DNA of 64,000 nt from Anaeramoeba flamelloides (lineage: Eukaryota; Metamonada; Anaeramoebidae). This document shows, piece by piece, positions 46,481-57,978 of this stretch. Position 1 is the stretch's first letter. Every line of letters starts with the position of its first letter. A program made the translations under genes and the position numbers. The stretch is taken from assembly GCA_027625915.1 (NCBI GenBank), contig JANTQA010000057.1, positions 3,658,001 through 3,722,000 of the forward strand, written 5' to 3'. The notes beneath the pieces are model-generated. The model was not told the origin of the DNA, did not search any database, and saw only the letters and a program-made list of their open reading frames with translations.

Positions 46481-47219
46481 AGTATTTGTCATCAGTTATT
46501 TGTTACAATATTTGAGTTTTTTTAGATGAGAAGTGTGTTTAAAAAGCTAATTTTTAATATCTCTTCAAAAAAAATTCACAAAAGTTGAATTTATTGAAAA
46601 TTCATAGTCAGATCCATTTAATATTTTTTACCCCAAAATAGATCTTTTTTTCTAGACTAGAGATTTTTAAAAATCGTGGTACTATTAACAACAATAAAAA
46701 CAACAGCCTCAAGATTGTTAAAAACTGTAATGTTGATTATATTGTGAATAAACTTTATTAACATTGATGAAATGATAATTGAAGTTTATAGTAGGTTTGT
46801 CTAACTTTAAATTTTTCAATTTTATTTTTTCATACTAGTCTTGAAAACAAAACTCTAATGCAAAAACCTTGCCTCCAAATTTTAATCCTCTATTTGTTGC
46901 ATATGTATTGGAAATTCTGAAAAATTCTCCTAGAGCAGTAAGAAAATAATATATTTTTAATTTAAAAAGAAATAATTCTTCAATTTCTGTAAATTAAATT
47001 AATGCTTTAATTGTCTAATATTAAAAATAATTACACAAAACATTTCATTTATTTAAAATTTTCATTCGCTTTAAGACAAAAAATATTAACATTCGGATAT
47101 TTGATTATATTCTTTCATTTAAATTAGAAAAAAAAATTTACAATAAAAAATTAAAAAAAAGGCATTTAAAAATTCCTGATAATATAGGAAATTGTTATTA
47201 GATTTTAAAAATTATTAGG

Positions 47220-47250
<31 letters not shown>

Positions 47251-47288
47251 AAGAATTGGATATTAAAGATTCATAAAAAAAAAATCTT
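46481..47288. other. Intergenic; includes a possible orphan exon
   Basis: Mostly A+T-rich sequence downstream of Sec61 alpha. Between about 46866 and 46940 (+), one frame reads KTLPPNFNPLFVAYVLEIL and on to NSPRA before a GTAAGA donor. This looks protein-like, but the frame is closed just upstream and no partner exon was found. Confidence 0.35.
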
Positions 47289-49602
47289 TTATTTGAAGAG
47301 ATTTCCTAATCCACCTAATCCAGCAATTCCACCAGATTCTTTTTGGATTGTTTCAAAGTATTGATGGATCATTGTTACAGCTAATAAAATACCAGTTCCA
47401 GAACCAATGGCACCTTTTTAGAATGTATAAAAATGATAATTGAAATAAAATAAAAAAAAATCAAATAAATAAAGAGATTTTAAAAATTTTTCAAATAAAT
47501 CAAATTAATCCAGAAATTTTAAAAAAAGAAAAAGAAAAAATTCTTACCCATAAAATCGGAAACAATTGATAAAATACCGATACACAAGCCACCAAATTTA
47601 GCAGCAGTTGAAATATATTTGGCAAGTTTTCTTTTCACTGTTTGGTCACGGTAACCACCTCTAAGAGACATTTTTTGGTCTCTTAATTGTTTGGCGACAT
47701 CTTTAGCTGAGGAACCGGAGATGTCAACCCAAGATTTTGAAAATATGATCGAGGTACCCAGGATAAAAGTTAAGTAAATCACAGCATGGAATGGGTTTGT
47801 AAAGATCTCGAGGAAGGATCGTGGTGGGGAAATGAAATAGGCAAGACCTGAAACTGGGATTGCTCTTCCTTGGTTTGCGACATCTTCCCATTTTCCTAAA
47901 AGTCTAATCAAAATGTTTCCACCAAATTTTTTGTAGAGCATTTGGGAGAAGAAGAAAAAGTTGGTCACGAGTGCGGACTGTAAAATAATTGGCATATTGG
48001 AAGTATAAAATAATTTGATTGGATATGTTCCTGCATTCCCCTTGACTCTTTGGGATCTTAATGGTAGCTCAACACGGAAAGATTGGAAGTAGATTACGGT
48101 CAAAAAGATGATCACGGTGGCAAGAAGATTTGTAATGTTTGGTAAGTTTCTTCTGTAAAAGGCTTCCTTCAGTGCTCTTGTTTTGTCCTTTCTGGTAATT
48201 AAAAAATGGAAAAAGGCAATAATTGCTCCTTCAAATTCAGTTCCTATTTTGGGTTATTTTTTCATGTTTTTTTTTGAGCACAAAACGAAATGAATTATGT
48301 TAATATGTTGATTTGTTTATTTTGAAAAAGCCAATCAAGTTAGGAAAGAATAAAGTTGATTTTTTTGGTTGTTAATTAAGAATTTTGTAAAGAAAGAAAA
48401 AGAAACACAAGTTTTTGAAGGATAACCAAAGAAGAGTGTTTAAAGTAAATAATTTCAATAGAAAGTTCAAATAAAAGAAAAATTAAAAGGAGAAAGGAAA
48501 TAAAAATAGTGAAAAATCAAAAATAAAAAAAAAAAAATATTAATTTACCTCTTCCGGTGTTTGTTGTTGTTGGACTAAAAGCCTTCCAAACAATATTTTC
48601 ACAAGTGTTAGTTGTGATAAATAAGGAAATTCCAGAACCAAGTCCATAACCTTTTTGAAGAAGCTCGTCAAGTAATAAGACAATAATACCTGAAAGTGAC
48701 AATTGAAGAACAATAAATACAGATCTAAAGATTCCCAAGTCGGACAAAGATCCATACATTCCACTAAAAACATAAAGTGTTGCTTGTCCAAAGGTTACAA
48801 TTAAACCCAAAACTTTTAGAAAGTAAAGAGTGGAAATTCGTGAAGTCAGTTGAATAATTTATTGGGATTTGTTGAAAAGAAAATAAAAATAAAAATGAGT
48901 TTCAAGAGTTAATAAACAGAATTAAAACCAGTTTGGTGGTTCAAGTTTGTTGTCTTTGGAGAAAAGTAAGAAGGGAATTCTTTTTTGTTTTTAGAAAGGT
49001 TTCAGAATTTATTTTTTGGAAGAAAAAGAAATCAAGGAAAAATTTTTTTTTTTAGATAGATCGTTAATTTTCAACCAAAACAAATTGTGGAATTCCAAAA
49101 AGATTGGTTTGTTGTAAATCATTACAAAAGTCAAATAAAAAGAAAAATAAAAAATAAAAAAAAAAGTAACTTTTTTAAAAAGAAAAACAACAAACAAATA
49201 AAAAAAAAAAAAAGGAAAAAAAATAAAAAAAGTAAAAAAAATTTATTTACGTTTTTGAGCCGATTCAAATTTAGCTTTTTCTTGTCGGTTGTTTTGATCG
49301 ATGTTTAAAATTTTAGCACCTGCAAGAAGTTGCATAACAAGAGAAGAAGTGACAATTGGTGAAATACCAAGCTCCATTAAAGTGAATCGATTTGAGGCCA
49401 TAACCGCACGAAGATGGTATAAAGGATCCGAACCAGAGTTAACGATGATACCAAAAATTGGGATCTGGCATGCAATAAGATAAACAAAAAGTGTACCTAA
49501 AGTCCACCAGATTTTTTCTTTAAGTGGTATTTTGTTTATTGGTTTCTTGACCTCTGGAATAAATTGTAAAAGAGGCGAAATGATATCTAATAATTTTCCC
49601 AT
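47289..49602 (-). CDS. SEC61A: Sec61 alpha, ER protein translocation channel (four exons)
   Basis: Exons 49251-49602, 48549-48812, 47548-48243 and 47289-47413 join in frame to 478 residues (family about 476). Introns are 438, 305 and 134 bases with GTAAR donors. The protein is the pore-forming subunit of the Sec61 translocon in the ER membrane. The ten-helix SecY fold is recognisable throughout. Landmarks: [20 protein letters not shown] at the N-terminus; plug region [95 protein letters not shown] and [20 protein letters not shown]; the ribosome-contacting loop [35 protein letters not shown]; and [18 protein letters not shown]. The start MGKLLD matches the family start. A GTAAGC donor on the minus strand at about 49778 may mark a 5' UTR intron. 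Confidence 0.96.
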
Positions 49603-52495
49603 ATTTATTGAGGTTTTTATTTTCTTAATTATATAATTAAACGAAAAAAGAAAATAAGAAAAATGATTTGTGTATTGAAAAAGCAAAAACAATTCTTGAC
49701 AATATCTAAAGATCCAAATTGGGAACATTTCCTTAATTAGTCTTTTAAGAAAGATAAAAAATCAAATCCTAGCTTACCTTTATTCAATTCTTGACTCGTG
49801 GCATTGAAAAATATATTCCAATTTTATTTTTTTCCAACCTTTCTTCTGTTTATTCCCTCAAAGGCAGACCACCCCTTGGGAAGTTCAAATTAAAGCAATC
49901 AAAAAATTATTCCAAAACACCCTATTTTGTCAAAAGCATGTGTCTAGAAAAGTTTAATATATTTTTCAACATAAAATGCATTTGTTTTGTTTATAGAACA
50001 CCTATATATTATCAGATAATACAAAACCAACAACAAACACTAAAAAATAGGTATTGGTTTCAAAAAGTTCTTTTATTCAAACAGAAACTCTAAAAATGAA
50101 GGATCAAATTGGAAAAAATATATCAAAAAATAGAGTATATTTTTGATAATATTTTTTTACTTCTTGGAAAAACACTATGGATTTCAAAAAAAACATGGAC
50201 AATTACAAAAAAATTTGAAACAGATCCAATTCCTACTTCAAAGTTTTCGAAAAAGATCAAGTAGATAACCAATCACAATTGATTTTACCAGATCGTTACT
50301 GTTTGTAAAAATTCGAGATGTTATCTTTCAACAAGAAGGAAAAGAAGCACGAGTTTTATTTTAAAACATGGGATTCCTTTTTGAAAAACACAATTTTGGA
50401 CCAATTCAGGACGGTTGGTTCAAAAATTTAACACAATTAGATCCTTAACTGAAAGTTTGTAGTATTTCAAGAACACCACACATTTATACCTAACGCAAAT
50501 ATTATCTAGTTTCCAATTACAATCTTTTAGAGGAAATAATCTTAAGGGTTAGGGTCCACCCAAAAGAAGTCGAAACACAACGTGTGCAACAATCAAGAGT
50601 AATTTATATAAGTACAATGGTTTAAATGTCTCCAAAAAACTGATTAATAAATTGTCAGAAAATATATTTCACCTTTTACTTCAAATTTAAATATTGAATT
50701 ATCAATCTTCAGAATAATTCAAACTTTTTTAATATCTTTCTTAATAAAAAGGTAATTCAGCAAGTGAAAAAATAATATCTTGTAAAAATTGTAAATAATA
50801 AACCAATATAGATTTTTTTGACAAATTATTTGTAAATATATTTGAAATACAAATAACTTCCATAAAAAAATGAAAAAAGTTATCAATTTTGGGTTTTTTA
50901 GCTTATTAATAATTGATTAAATCCTTGAAATTAAATAATTAAAAAAAGTGTTAATTTTGGAAGTTCTGAATATAAATTTTAAATACTGGGATATTAGTAT
51001 GTTGGGTTTCAATTTTAATGATTTGAAAAATCAGAAAAAAAAATTTTCAGAAATTATAATTATTAAATGTGATCATTTAATAATAATATATTATATTATA
51101 ATATTTATAATAGATTCTTTATAGATATTGGAAAAAAAGAGTAATAATATAATTTACCTTTTATTTACAATGTATAGCAATTTTTAACTTCTTGATAGAC
51201 GCTAACTCCTTAAGATTGTTTTTTTTTTTTAACATTTTTATTTTAACTTGATAATATTTGACATAGAGTATGAATGCATGGTGTTTTTGAAACACTACAA
51301 ACTTTCAATAAAAATCCAACAGACATTTATATTGAAATAACGAAAAATAGAACTTTTAAACTCCAACTTGTTATCATTTTCAAAAAATAATCAAAATACC
51401 TTACCCCCACCCCAACCAACCATAAAAACCTTTTAATTGAGAAGTACAATTTTCATTTTATAGAGTGACTTAATTTTCTCTAATTCTCCCAAGATTATAT
51501 AAAATATCTATTAAATCAACAATTTCTACTAAAATAATACATTGTTAAATTTTCTAAACAGAAATGAAAATAATTATGTTCTAACATTTGGATAATAAAA
51601 TATTTTTCAAATAGCAGTGTACAGAAAATATTAAGAATTATTCATTTCTGAATCAAAATAATTGAAATATCATTCAAAAATCTAAGAAACTCTGAAAATA
51701 ACAAAAAAACACCCAAATGAATATTTAAAACTATTAAAACAAAACAACAAAAATTAAAATTAAATATTTTACAAATCGATGTGCCTTTTATTTGAAATGA
51801 GAAATTTTGTTTTTTAAATTGTAAAGAAAAACAATTATAAAATCAATAAAAACTGTTGAACAAGGTGAATTGGGGAAAAGTTCTTTACATTTTATTGATA
51901 ACCTTTTTAAATTCAAACTTTTGTTCTTTAAAGTCTCATTTTCAAGATAAAGCCACGATTCATTCAAGTATTTTGTTGGAATTGTTTTTATTCATATATT
52001 TTCTCTTTTCTTTGTTCCCTGAACGAATCCGATAATGGTCTTTCTTAATACCTATTTCTAGCTTATTCACAATCAAACTTAAACTGTTTCCATTTTTATA
52101 CTTGTAGAATATTTTCAAATTGGTTTCTTTTTATGATTTTTTTTCATTTTCAAACAGTTCAATATTCATAAATAAAACAAAAAATGAAGAAATGAATTAT
52201 TAAAATGAAAATCACGTAGAGTAATTATCTTTTTAACAATCAAATTCAATGGTATTGACGATTTGAGAGCTGTACCCTTTTGTTTGAAAAGGATTTCATA
52301 TATATATATATATATCTATTTACAAATAATTTTATCCGAGTCACTATATTATCTAAATGAAATAATAAAAAAAATTAAATGAATAAATTAATAAAAGAAA
52401 AATTTTCACATTGGAAAGCAACAAATAAAAAAAAAAATAAAATTCAAAATAATTTATTGTTTTTAAAAAAATAGTTAATTAGAAAATATATCTTA
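49603..52495. other. Intergenic region upstream of Sec61 alpha
   Basis: No firm gene in about 2.9 kb. Between 49.79 and 50.47 kb the plus strand has short protein-like open runs: a 100-codon frame at 49791-50093, and about 50318-50440 reading MLSFNKKEKKHEFYF and on to DQFRTVGSKI. They are in different frames and show no recognisable family. They may be a decayed gene or chance. The Sec61 promoter presumably lies near 49.6-49.8 kb. Confidence 0.45.
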
Positions 52496-53635
52496 TTAAA
52501 TTAATCTGATTTTCAAATCATCATTATATTTTTGGAAATTTTTTTTTGAAATAAATCTTCGTTTAAATCTATTCAAATTGCAAAAAACAGAGCCACCATA
52601 CCAAGACAAAAGCTGAGGATTTTTTGGATCTTTAATCGTAACCGAATCGATTTCGTTTTGTGTTTCTTTTTTGTTATAATTACTTTCGAGTGATTTTTCA
52701 ATTTCATATTTTAAACGGGGAGATAATCCTTTAAATAAAGATCCACCACCAGCCAATAAAATGTTCTCAAATAGGGTTTTGTGTGTGTGTATTGGACATT
52801 TTTTGATCGACTCTATTATTAAATGATGGATTCCTTTAATATTTTGCTTACCAATTTGCGGGTTAAAAAAAAATTCACCGATTTTATATCGAGAGTCACA
52901 AAGTGATATTTTCCTTTTATTTGGTAACACATATTCCAGTGGCTTGTGTGATTTATTTTTTTCTTCTTTTGTGCAATCTGTAATTTCGCAAACAGAATGC
53001 TTTATGTCTTCGATCATTGCTCTATTTTCATAAAAATTAAACATTTTAATATTGTCATAATAAGAAATTAATTTGACAAGCTTTTTATCTACATGCTGTG
53101 AATTCCATTTACTTTCAACGATTGCGTTGTCAACAACTTTATTCTTGACGATCGGGAAAATTTCTACGTTGGATCCAATTGAAACTATTGTTAGTGTGTC
53201 AGATTCAATTTGAGTAAACATTGGCAGCGCGCCACTACGAGCAAAAACCAATCCTTTGACATTAAAGGTTTCAAATAGGATCTGTAATATTTTTCTTCGA
53301 TCAAATTTTGTCCTTGAAGCTGGCTCGGTGACAAGTACGGTATAATCTTCAGGTACAATTTCTAACGCGTTGTAAAAGGAATAATGCCAGAGGTGTTCGT
53401 AGTCGTCCCAATTTAAGATTGAAGACATACCAATTGGTGATGATAAGCTTAAAAGCGATCTTCTCTTCATTGCAGATTCACCAACATAATGATCTTCATC
53501 TTTGATTCCAATAATAGATCTTGACTTGAATGGGGTCCCAATGACTGATGGAAATGTCATCTCTGGGGCTTCGTTTCCAGAATAACCAATTTTACAATTG
53601 TGCCTTCCGAAATCTGCTACAATTGCTTTGTTCAT
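52496..53635 (-). CDS. Divergent actin-related protein
   Basis: Intronless, 379 residues (actin about 376). The whole actin fold is traceable: VADFGRHNCKIGYSGNEAPEMTFPSVIG; YVGESAMKRRSLLSLSSPI; ILNWDDYEHLWHYSFYNAL; LVTEPASRTKFDRRKILQILFETFNV; LLAGGGSLFKGLSPRLKYEIEK; and LSWYGGSVFCNLNRFKRRFISKKNF. Nucleotide-contacting loops are degraded: phosphate loop 1 is DFGRHNCK (actin DNGSGMCK); phosphate loop 2 is SIGSNVEI (actin DSGDGVTH), losing Asp154 and Asp157 equivalents; and the position of catalytic Gln137 falls in ARSGAL. The GGGSLFKG adenine loop is kept. It may therefore bind nucleotide weakly and probably does not hydrolyse it. It does not clearly match Arp1, Arp2, Arp3 or the nuclear Arps, so it is left as an unassigned actin-related protein. 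Confidence 0.88.
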   Translation of the reverse strand: MNKAIVADFGRHNCKIGYSGNEAPEMTFPSVIGTPFKSRSIIGIKDEDHYVGESAMKRRSLLSLSSPIGMSSILNWDDYEHLWHYSFYNALEIVPEDYTVLVTEPASRTKFDRRKILQILFETFNVKGLVFARSGALPMFTQIESDTLTIVSIGSNVEIFPIVKNKVVDNAIVESKWNSQHVDKKLVKLISYYDNIKMFNFYENRAMIEDIKHSVCEITDCTKEEKNKSHKPLEYVLPNKRKISLCDSRYKIGEFFFNPQIGKQNIKGIHHLIIESIKKCPIHTHKTLFENILLAGGGSLFKGLSPRLKYEIEKSLESNYNKKETQNEIDSVTIKDPKNPQLLSWYGGSVFCNLNRFKRRFISKKNFQKYNDDLKIRLI

Positions 53636-56600
53636 CGAGAATTAAAAAGATAAATTGTTATTTTTGGAGAAAAAAAATTAAAAAATGAAACCAATCCACA
53701 AAGATTTTTATTTTCTTTTTAATTAATTTTTTTATTTGATTTGCTGTGATTCCCTTCCTCTTTTTTTTTATTAACTTCTACATATGTTAAACAGTTTATT
53801 GTTTTTTAATTGCTGATCAACTTGTATTTTTTTTTTCTGAGATAAAGTGTGTTCTCTGTTTTACTATTTTTCTTGAGGATTTATTATTCTTAAGGGAAGT
53901 CTTAATATCATTGATTTACTTCATACCCAAAAAAGGTCTTCCTTATTAGAAATTATCTCTCTAAGGTAGGATTGTTAGGGTTACAAAAATCCATTTAAAT
54001 AACCATAATTTATAAAAAAGTTTCACACATGCAAAAATTGATTTCTTAATAGTTTTCATTTTTTATCTATTCTGGAATTTTTCCAAAAACTTTAAAACTT
54101 TAACCTTTACACCCACAGGACAGAAGTAGCTTTTCAAAGAACTTGAAGTTTATAATTGCAAAATATTCGATTTAATAAAAGAATCAAAATATCTGGGGTT
54201 AAAATAGAAATATACCAAAATTGAAAATAATTTAAATTAATCAAAAAAACGTAACAACCACAATAATTTTTATTATGTTTATTAAATTGGTTATTTGGCT
54301 ATTGTAGACTTGTTTTTTTTTTTTTTTTTTGACAAATATCATCTGTTTTGTGTGTGAATCAGAAAAGTTTTCTGATTTCTTAAAAAATTACAAGTTTTAG
54401 TAAAAAATAACAAATATAAAGAAAAGAGTTTAGCAACTGAGAAATGAAAATTCGTAAAAGATCGTTAAAAAAAATTTTTTTTGTAATCTCTGCATTCGCT
54501 GATGAAATCGATAAATTAATCTACCATTGAAAGAAGTAACCGATTTTGAGTATATTTGTTGAATTAGATAATTCAAAAGTTTCGAAATAAAACTAAAATA
54601 AGGTAACCGTTTATTTTCAAGAACAATTAATTTAATTCTCGAATGTGATATAAAATACTTTTGGTTTTATGTTGGAAAGTATTATTTAAAAAAAAATATT
54701 TTAAGTGTAATTTTTCCTTATTTATATTTCAATTCAGATCTCAATAAATAAAAATAATATAGATACTTTTTTACTATTTTAATTTAAATTTGAGAGTAGT
54801 GTAACAAAAATTGATCTTTGAAAATTTATCTATTTTAGTAAAAAATTAATATTCTTTAATGTTTGTATTAAAAGCTTGTTTTTATGTTTTCAAAAATTGA
54901 AAAAAAATACAAAAAAGTTCAAATTTCACAAAATTTTATACATCAATAGTTTGGCCTGAATAATAAGAATTTTTAAAACAATTTAAAATATTTATAGATG
55001 AATCAAATTAAGTAAGAAGTAAACAAAAAAATCTTTTATTTCTTGATTTTCACTAAATATTTGATATTACTGCTCGCATTTCTTAGTTTTAATAATTACT
55101 TTTGACAGTAAAACTTTGTTTAAAATTTTTGAGAAACAAATAACTTGTTATTTCTAAATAATTTTCCAAAATGTATTTTTATTTAAATTTTATTTTCAGT
55201 TCATCTAATTCTTAGACTATATATAAAAGAATTAAATTTATTGTTTTCCATTTTTACCTTGGTTAAATCTTATTACTATTGGTAAGAAGGGTTACAAAGG
55301 AAAAAGATCAAGTAGTTACTTGCAAATACTGTGATACTAAAACATGTTAAAGTATGTGTAACTTGAAAATAAAAACGAAAGAGCAAAGTCTAAAAATGAC
55401 CAAAGGTTTTAAAGCAAATCAGATCAAAAAGAAAAAAAAAGAAATTAAAAAAACTTAAACAAGGATCCCCAAGTGAACATTCATGATCAATTATCAAATT
55501 ATTAAATTAGCCAAAAGTATCGCTACTGTGGTTTTCTGAGTCCTTAATTAAAGATAGCATTGGTTTTTTTATTATTTCTTGATATTTTATCAATTACTAC
55601 TTATAAATCCCTTTTTAAAATGTCTTTTTTTTTTTTTCTTTTTTTCCTTTTTTCTTTTCAATTTTTAGCTTTTTCTTATTTAAACATAAAAAATTTGGGT
55701 GTGTATTACCCTTGAACAATCGTGAAATCTTGGATTTTAGGCTTGATTTACCATTGAAGAAATTTCAGTAAAAGGGCATCTATAGTGTAATTTACACTTC
55801 TTCCATTAATAAATAAAGAATTAAATTTTTTATTCGCTTCTTAAGAAATGAAGTTTTATAGGATGAATATGTTTGAATTCAAAAAATTTGAATTTAAAAT
55901 AAATTTCAAAAACCAAAATAAAATTTATTTATTTATAAACTTAAGAGAAGTGAGTTAACAAAATTATTTACCAACAACCCCCGTATACTTGTATTTAAAT
56001 GATTTATCCTTTTATAATGTGGGTACAATTATAACTTATATAATAACTTTAATATAAGCAAATTTTAATTTATAGAATATATTTTCTTTTTAAAAATCAA
56101 AAAAAAATATTTTTAAATGTATTAAAGTACAAAAAAAAGAAAATCGAGATCTAATAAACATTGAAAATAAAATAAAATAATTAAATCTTAATTAAAATTT
56201 TTGTTATTTTAGTCCAACTGTTGAATGGGTTACTGTTGTTATTTATTACACTAGTTATTTCAAAACTTTTTAAATCACATCAAAAATAGTTTGTATAATA
56301 ACATTTTGGATTAAAATTTATCCGTATCAAAAACATTATTTCGATACTCATCAGATGTTAATCCCAATACAAGCCATTATTATTATACTGACCAAAATTT
56401 AATACTCGTACAAGTTAAGGAAATATAAAAAAATGTTAAAATATAACCACCATTTCTCTTCTTCAATACTTATATCTATAGAGATTACAATCACATACAC
56501 AATTATTTTTTTATTCTTAAACTTTTAATTTAAAAAAATCAATTTATTTCTCAGAAAAAAAAAAAGGGAATTTTGTAAAAATAAAGATAAACAGATAAAA

Positions 56601-56637
56601 AAATTAGGTCATTATTTCACATAAATATATATATATA
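53636..56637. other. Intergenic region upstream of the actin-related gene
   Basis: No supported gene in about 3 kb. A+T-rich with poly-T runs. 55125-55220 is similar to 59655-59760 (GAGAAACAAATAACTTGTTATTTCT and TCATCTAATTCT), part of a dispersed repeat. Confidence 0.55.
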
Positions 56638-56862
56638 TAAGCCAAATTTCAAAATTAGAGGCAAACTATTTGATTATTATTTTTTTCTTTTTTTGTTTGT
56701 CTTATATAAAATATAATTATTAGACTATATTTTTATTTATTAATCTATCTTGGTTATTATCTCAAAAAAATTTAGTAAAATACATTATTATTCAAAAAAA
56801 AAAACAATTAAACTAATTTTTTTTAGATGAAAAATCTGCCCCTATTTTTGAAATTAAGCTTA
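56638..56862. mobile_element. TIR element, TAAGCYAAATTTCA family, copy 2
   Basis: 225 bp, TAAGCCAAATTTCAAAATTAG ... CTATTTTTGAAATTAAGCTTA. Same orientation, length and interior as the copy at 25360-25586. It is flanked on the left by a short (AT)n tract. Confidence 0.8.
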
Positions 56863-57039
56863 TATAAATTAAACAATATTATTTGAAAAAAACAAAATAA
56901 AAAAAAAGAAGAAAAATTTAAATAGAAATTATTTTTCAAGACCAGAAAAACCAAAATAAGAATGAATTTTACTTTAAATTTATTCGCTGTATTTTTTTCA
57001 TTGTTTTGAACTTTTTGAAGTTTTTTTTTATTTCGATAA

Positions 57040-57560
57040 TTCAATTCTTTTACTTTAATCTCTGGAATAGTTTTTTTTTTTTTTGGCTTCTTCTGATAAA
57101 AATAATTCAATATAGAATTCTCGCAATAAAATTGGAAAAAAATTTTTTGAATTAAAATAATAATAAATAATCGTGGATTGAGAATACAAGGTAATGAATT
57201 GTTTGTTAACTACTCTAAACTAAAAAGATAAAGAAAAATAATATTCAAAAATATACTTTTGCTGAATTATTTTTTTTTTTCATTAATGATTTCAACAAAT
57301 GTCTCAGGAAAGGTGATCTTTCTTGTTTGGTAATTCTAAAAGAAAAAAGATTTGTTTAAAATACACACTTTTTGGGGTCAACTATTTTTTTGTTTTGATT
57401 TCACTTATTCCCATAAACATATTTCTAGATCCAAAACCAAATTTAATAAAACCAAAAATTTAATCCAAAAAAATTTTAAAAAATTGAAAAATTAAAGATT
57501 CAACTCTGATTTTACATCTTCTTCATTTCGCAAATAGATCAGTAAAATAATGTTATGATG
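57040..57560. repeat. Degenerate dispersed repeat, partial copy
   Basis: 57040-57370 resembles 59930-60340 and 57405-57560 resembles 60910-61080, in the same order, but without the roughly 550 bp that separate the two blocks in the longer copy. Shared words include TTTACTTTAATCT, AAAGGTGNTCTTTCTTG.TTGGT and TTTCTAGAT..AAA. On the minus strand both copies read TKQER-S/T-PF in one frame after an AG, hinting at an old coding remnant. Confidence 0.45.
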
Positions 57561-57978
57561 ATTTCAAAGCTTCAGTATCCATTTTTACTCTTAACCGATT
57601 TTTTCGGTAAGGTTTAAACAATTAAAATTTTTAAAAATGGTAAAATGTACCTACTTTCAAAAAAAGAAAAAATATAAGATAAAACAATAAGATAGATAAT
57701 TTTTTTTTTTTTATTTATCAGTAACACTTTTCTTTTTTAATTAAAACTTCGATGACAATCAAAAAAATATTTTAATTCTCAGAAAGAAATATCAATTGAA
57801 AAAAATAATAAGAGTTCATTTTTAATTTTTGTTTGTTGATAAAAAAAAATTGTAATTGAACTTAAAGGATAATGAAGAATAAGAATAATATAAAAAAAAA
57901 TAAAATAAAAAAGTACTTTTTTTGATATTATTTTGAATTTCAAAGGGTGTAATAGTCTTGTCAAAGGATTAAAAGAAT

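Noticed and set aside
48540-48791. Second minus-strand frame over Sec61 exon 2
   Set aside because: It is a frame-shifted shadow of the Sec61 alpha exon.
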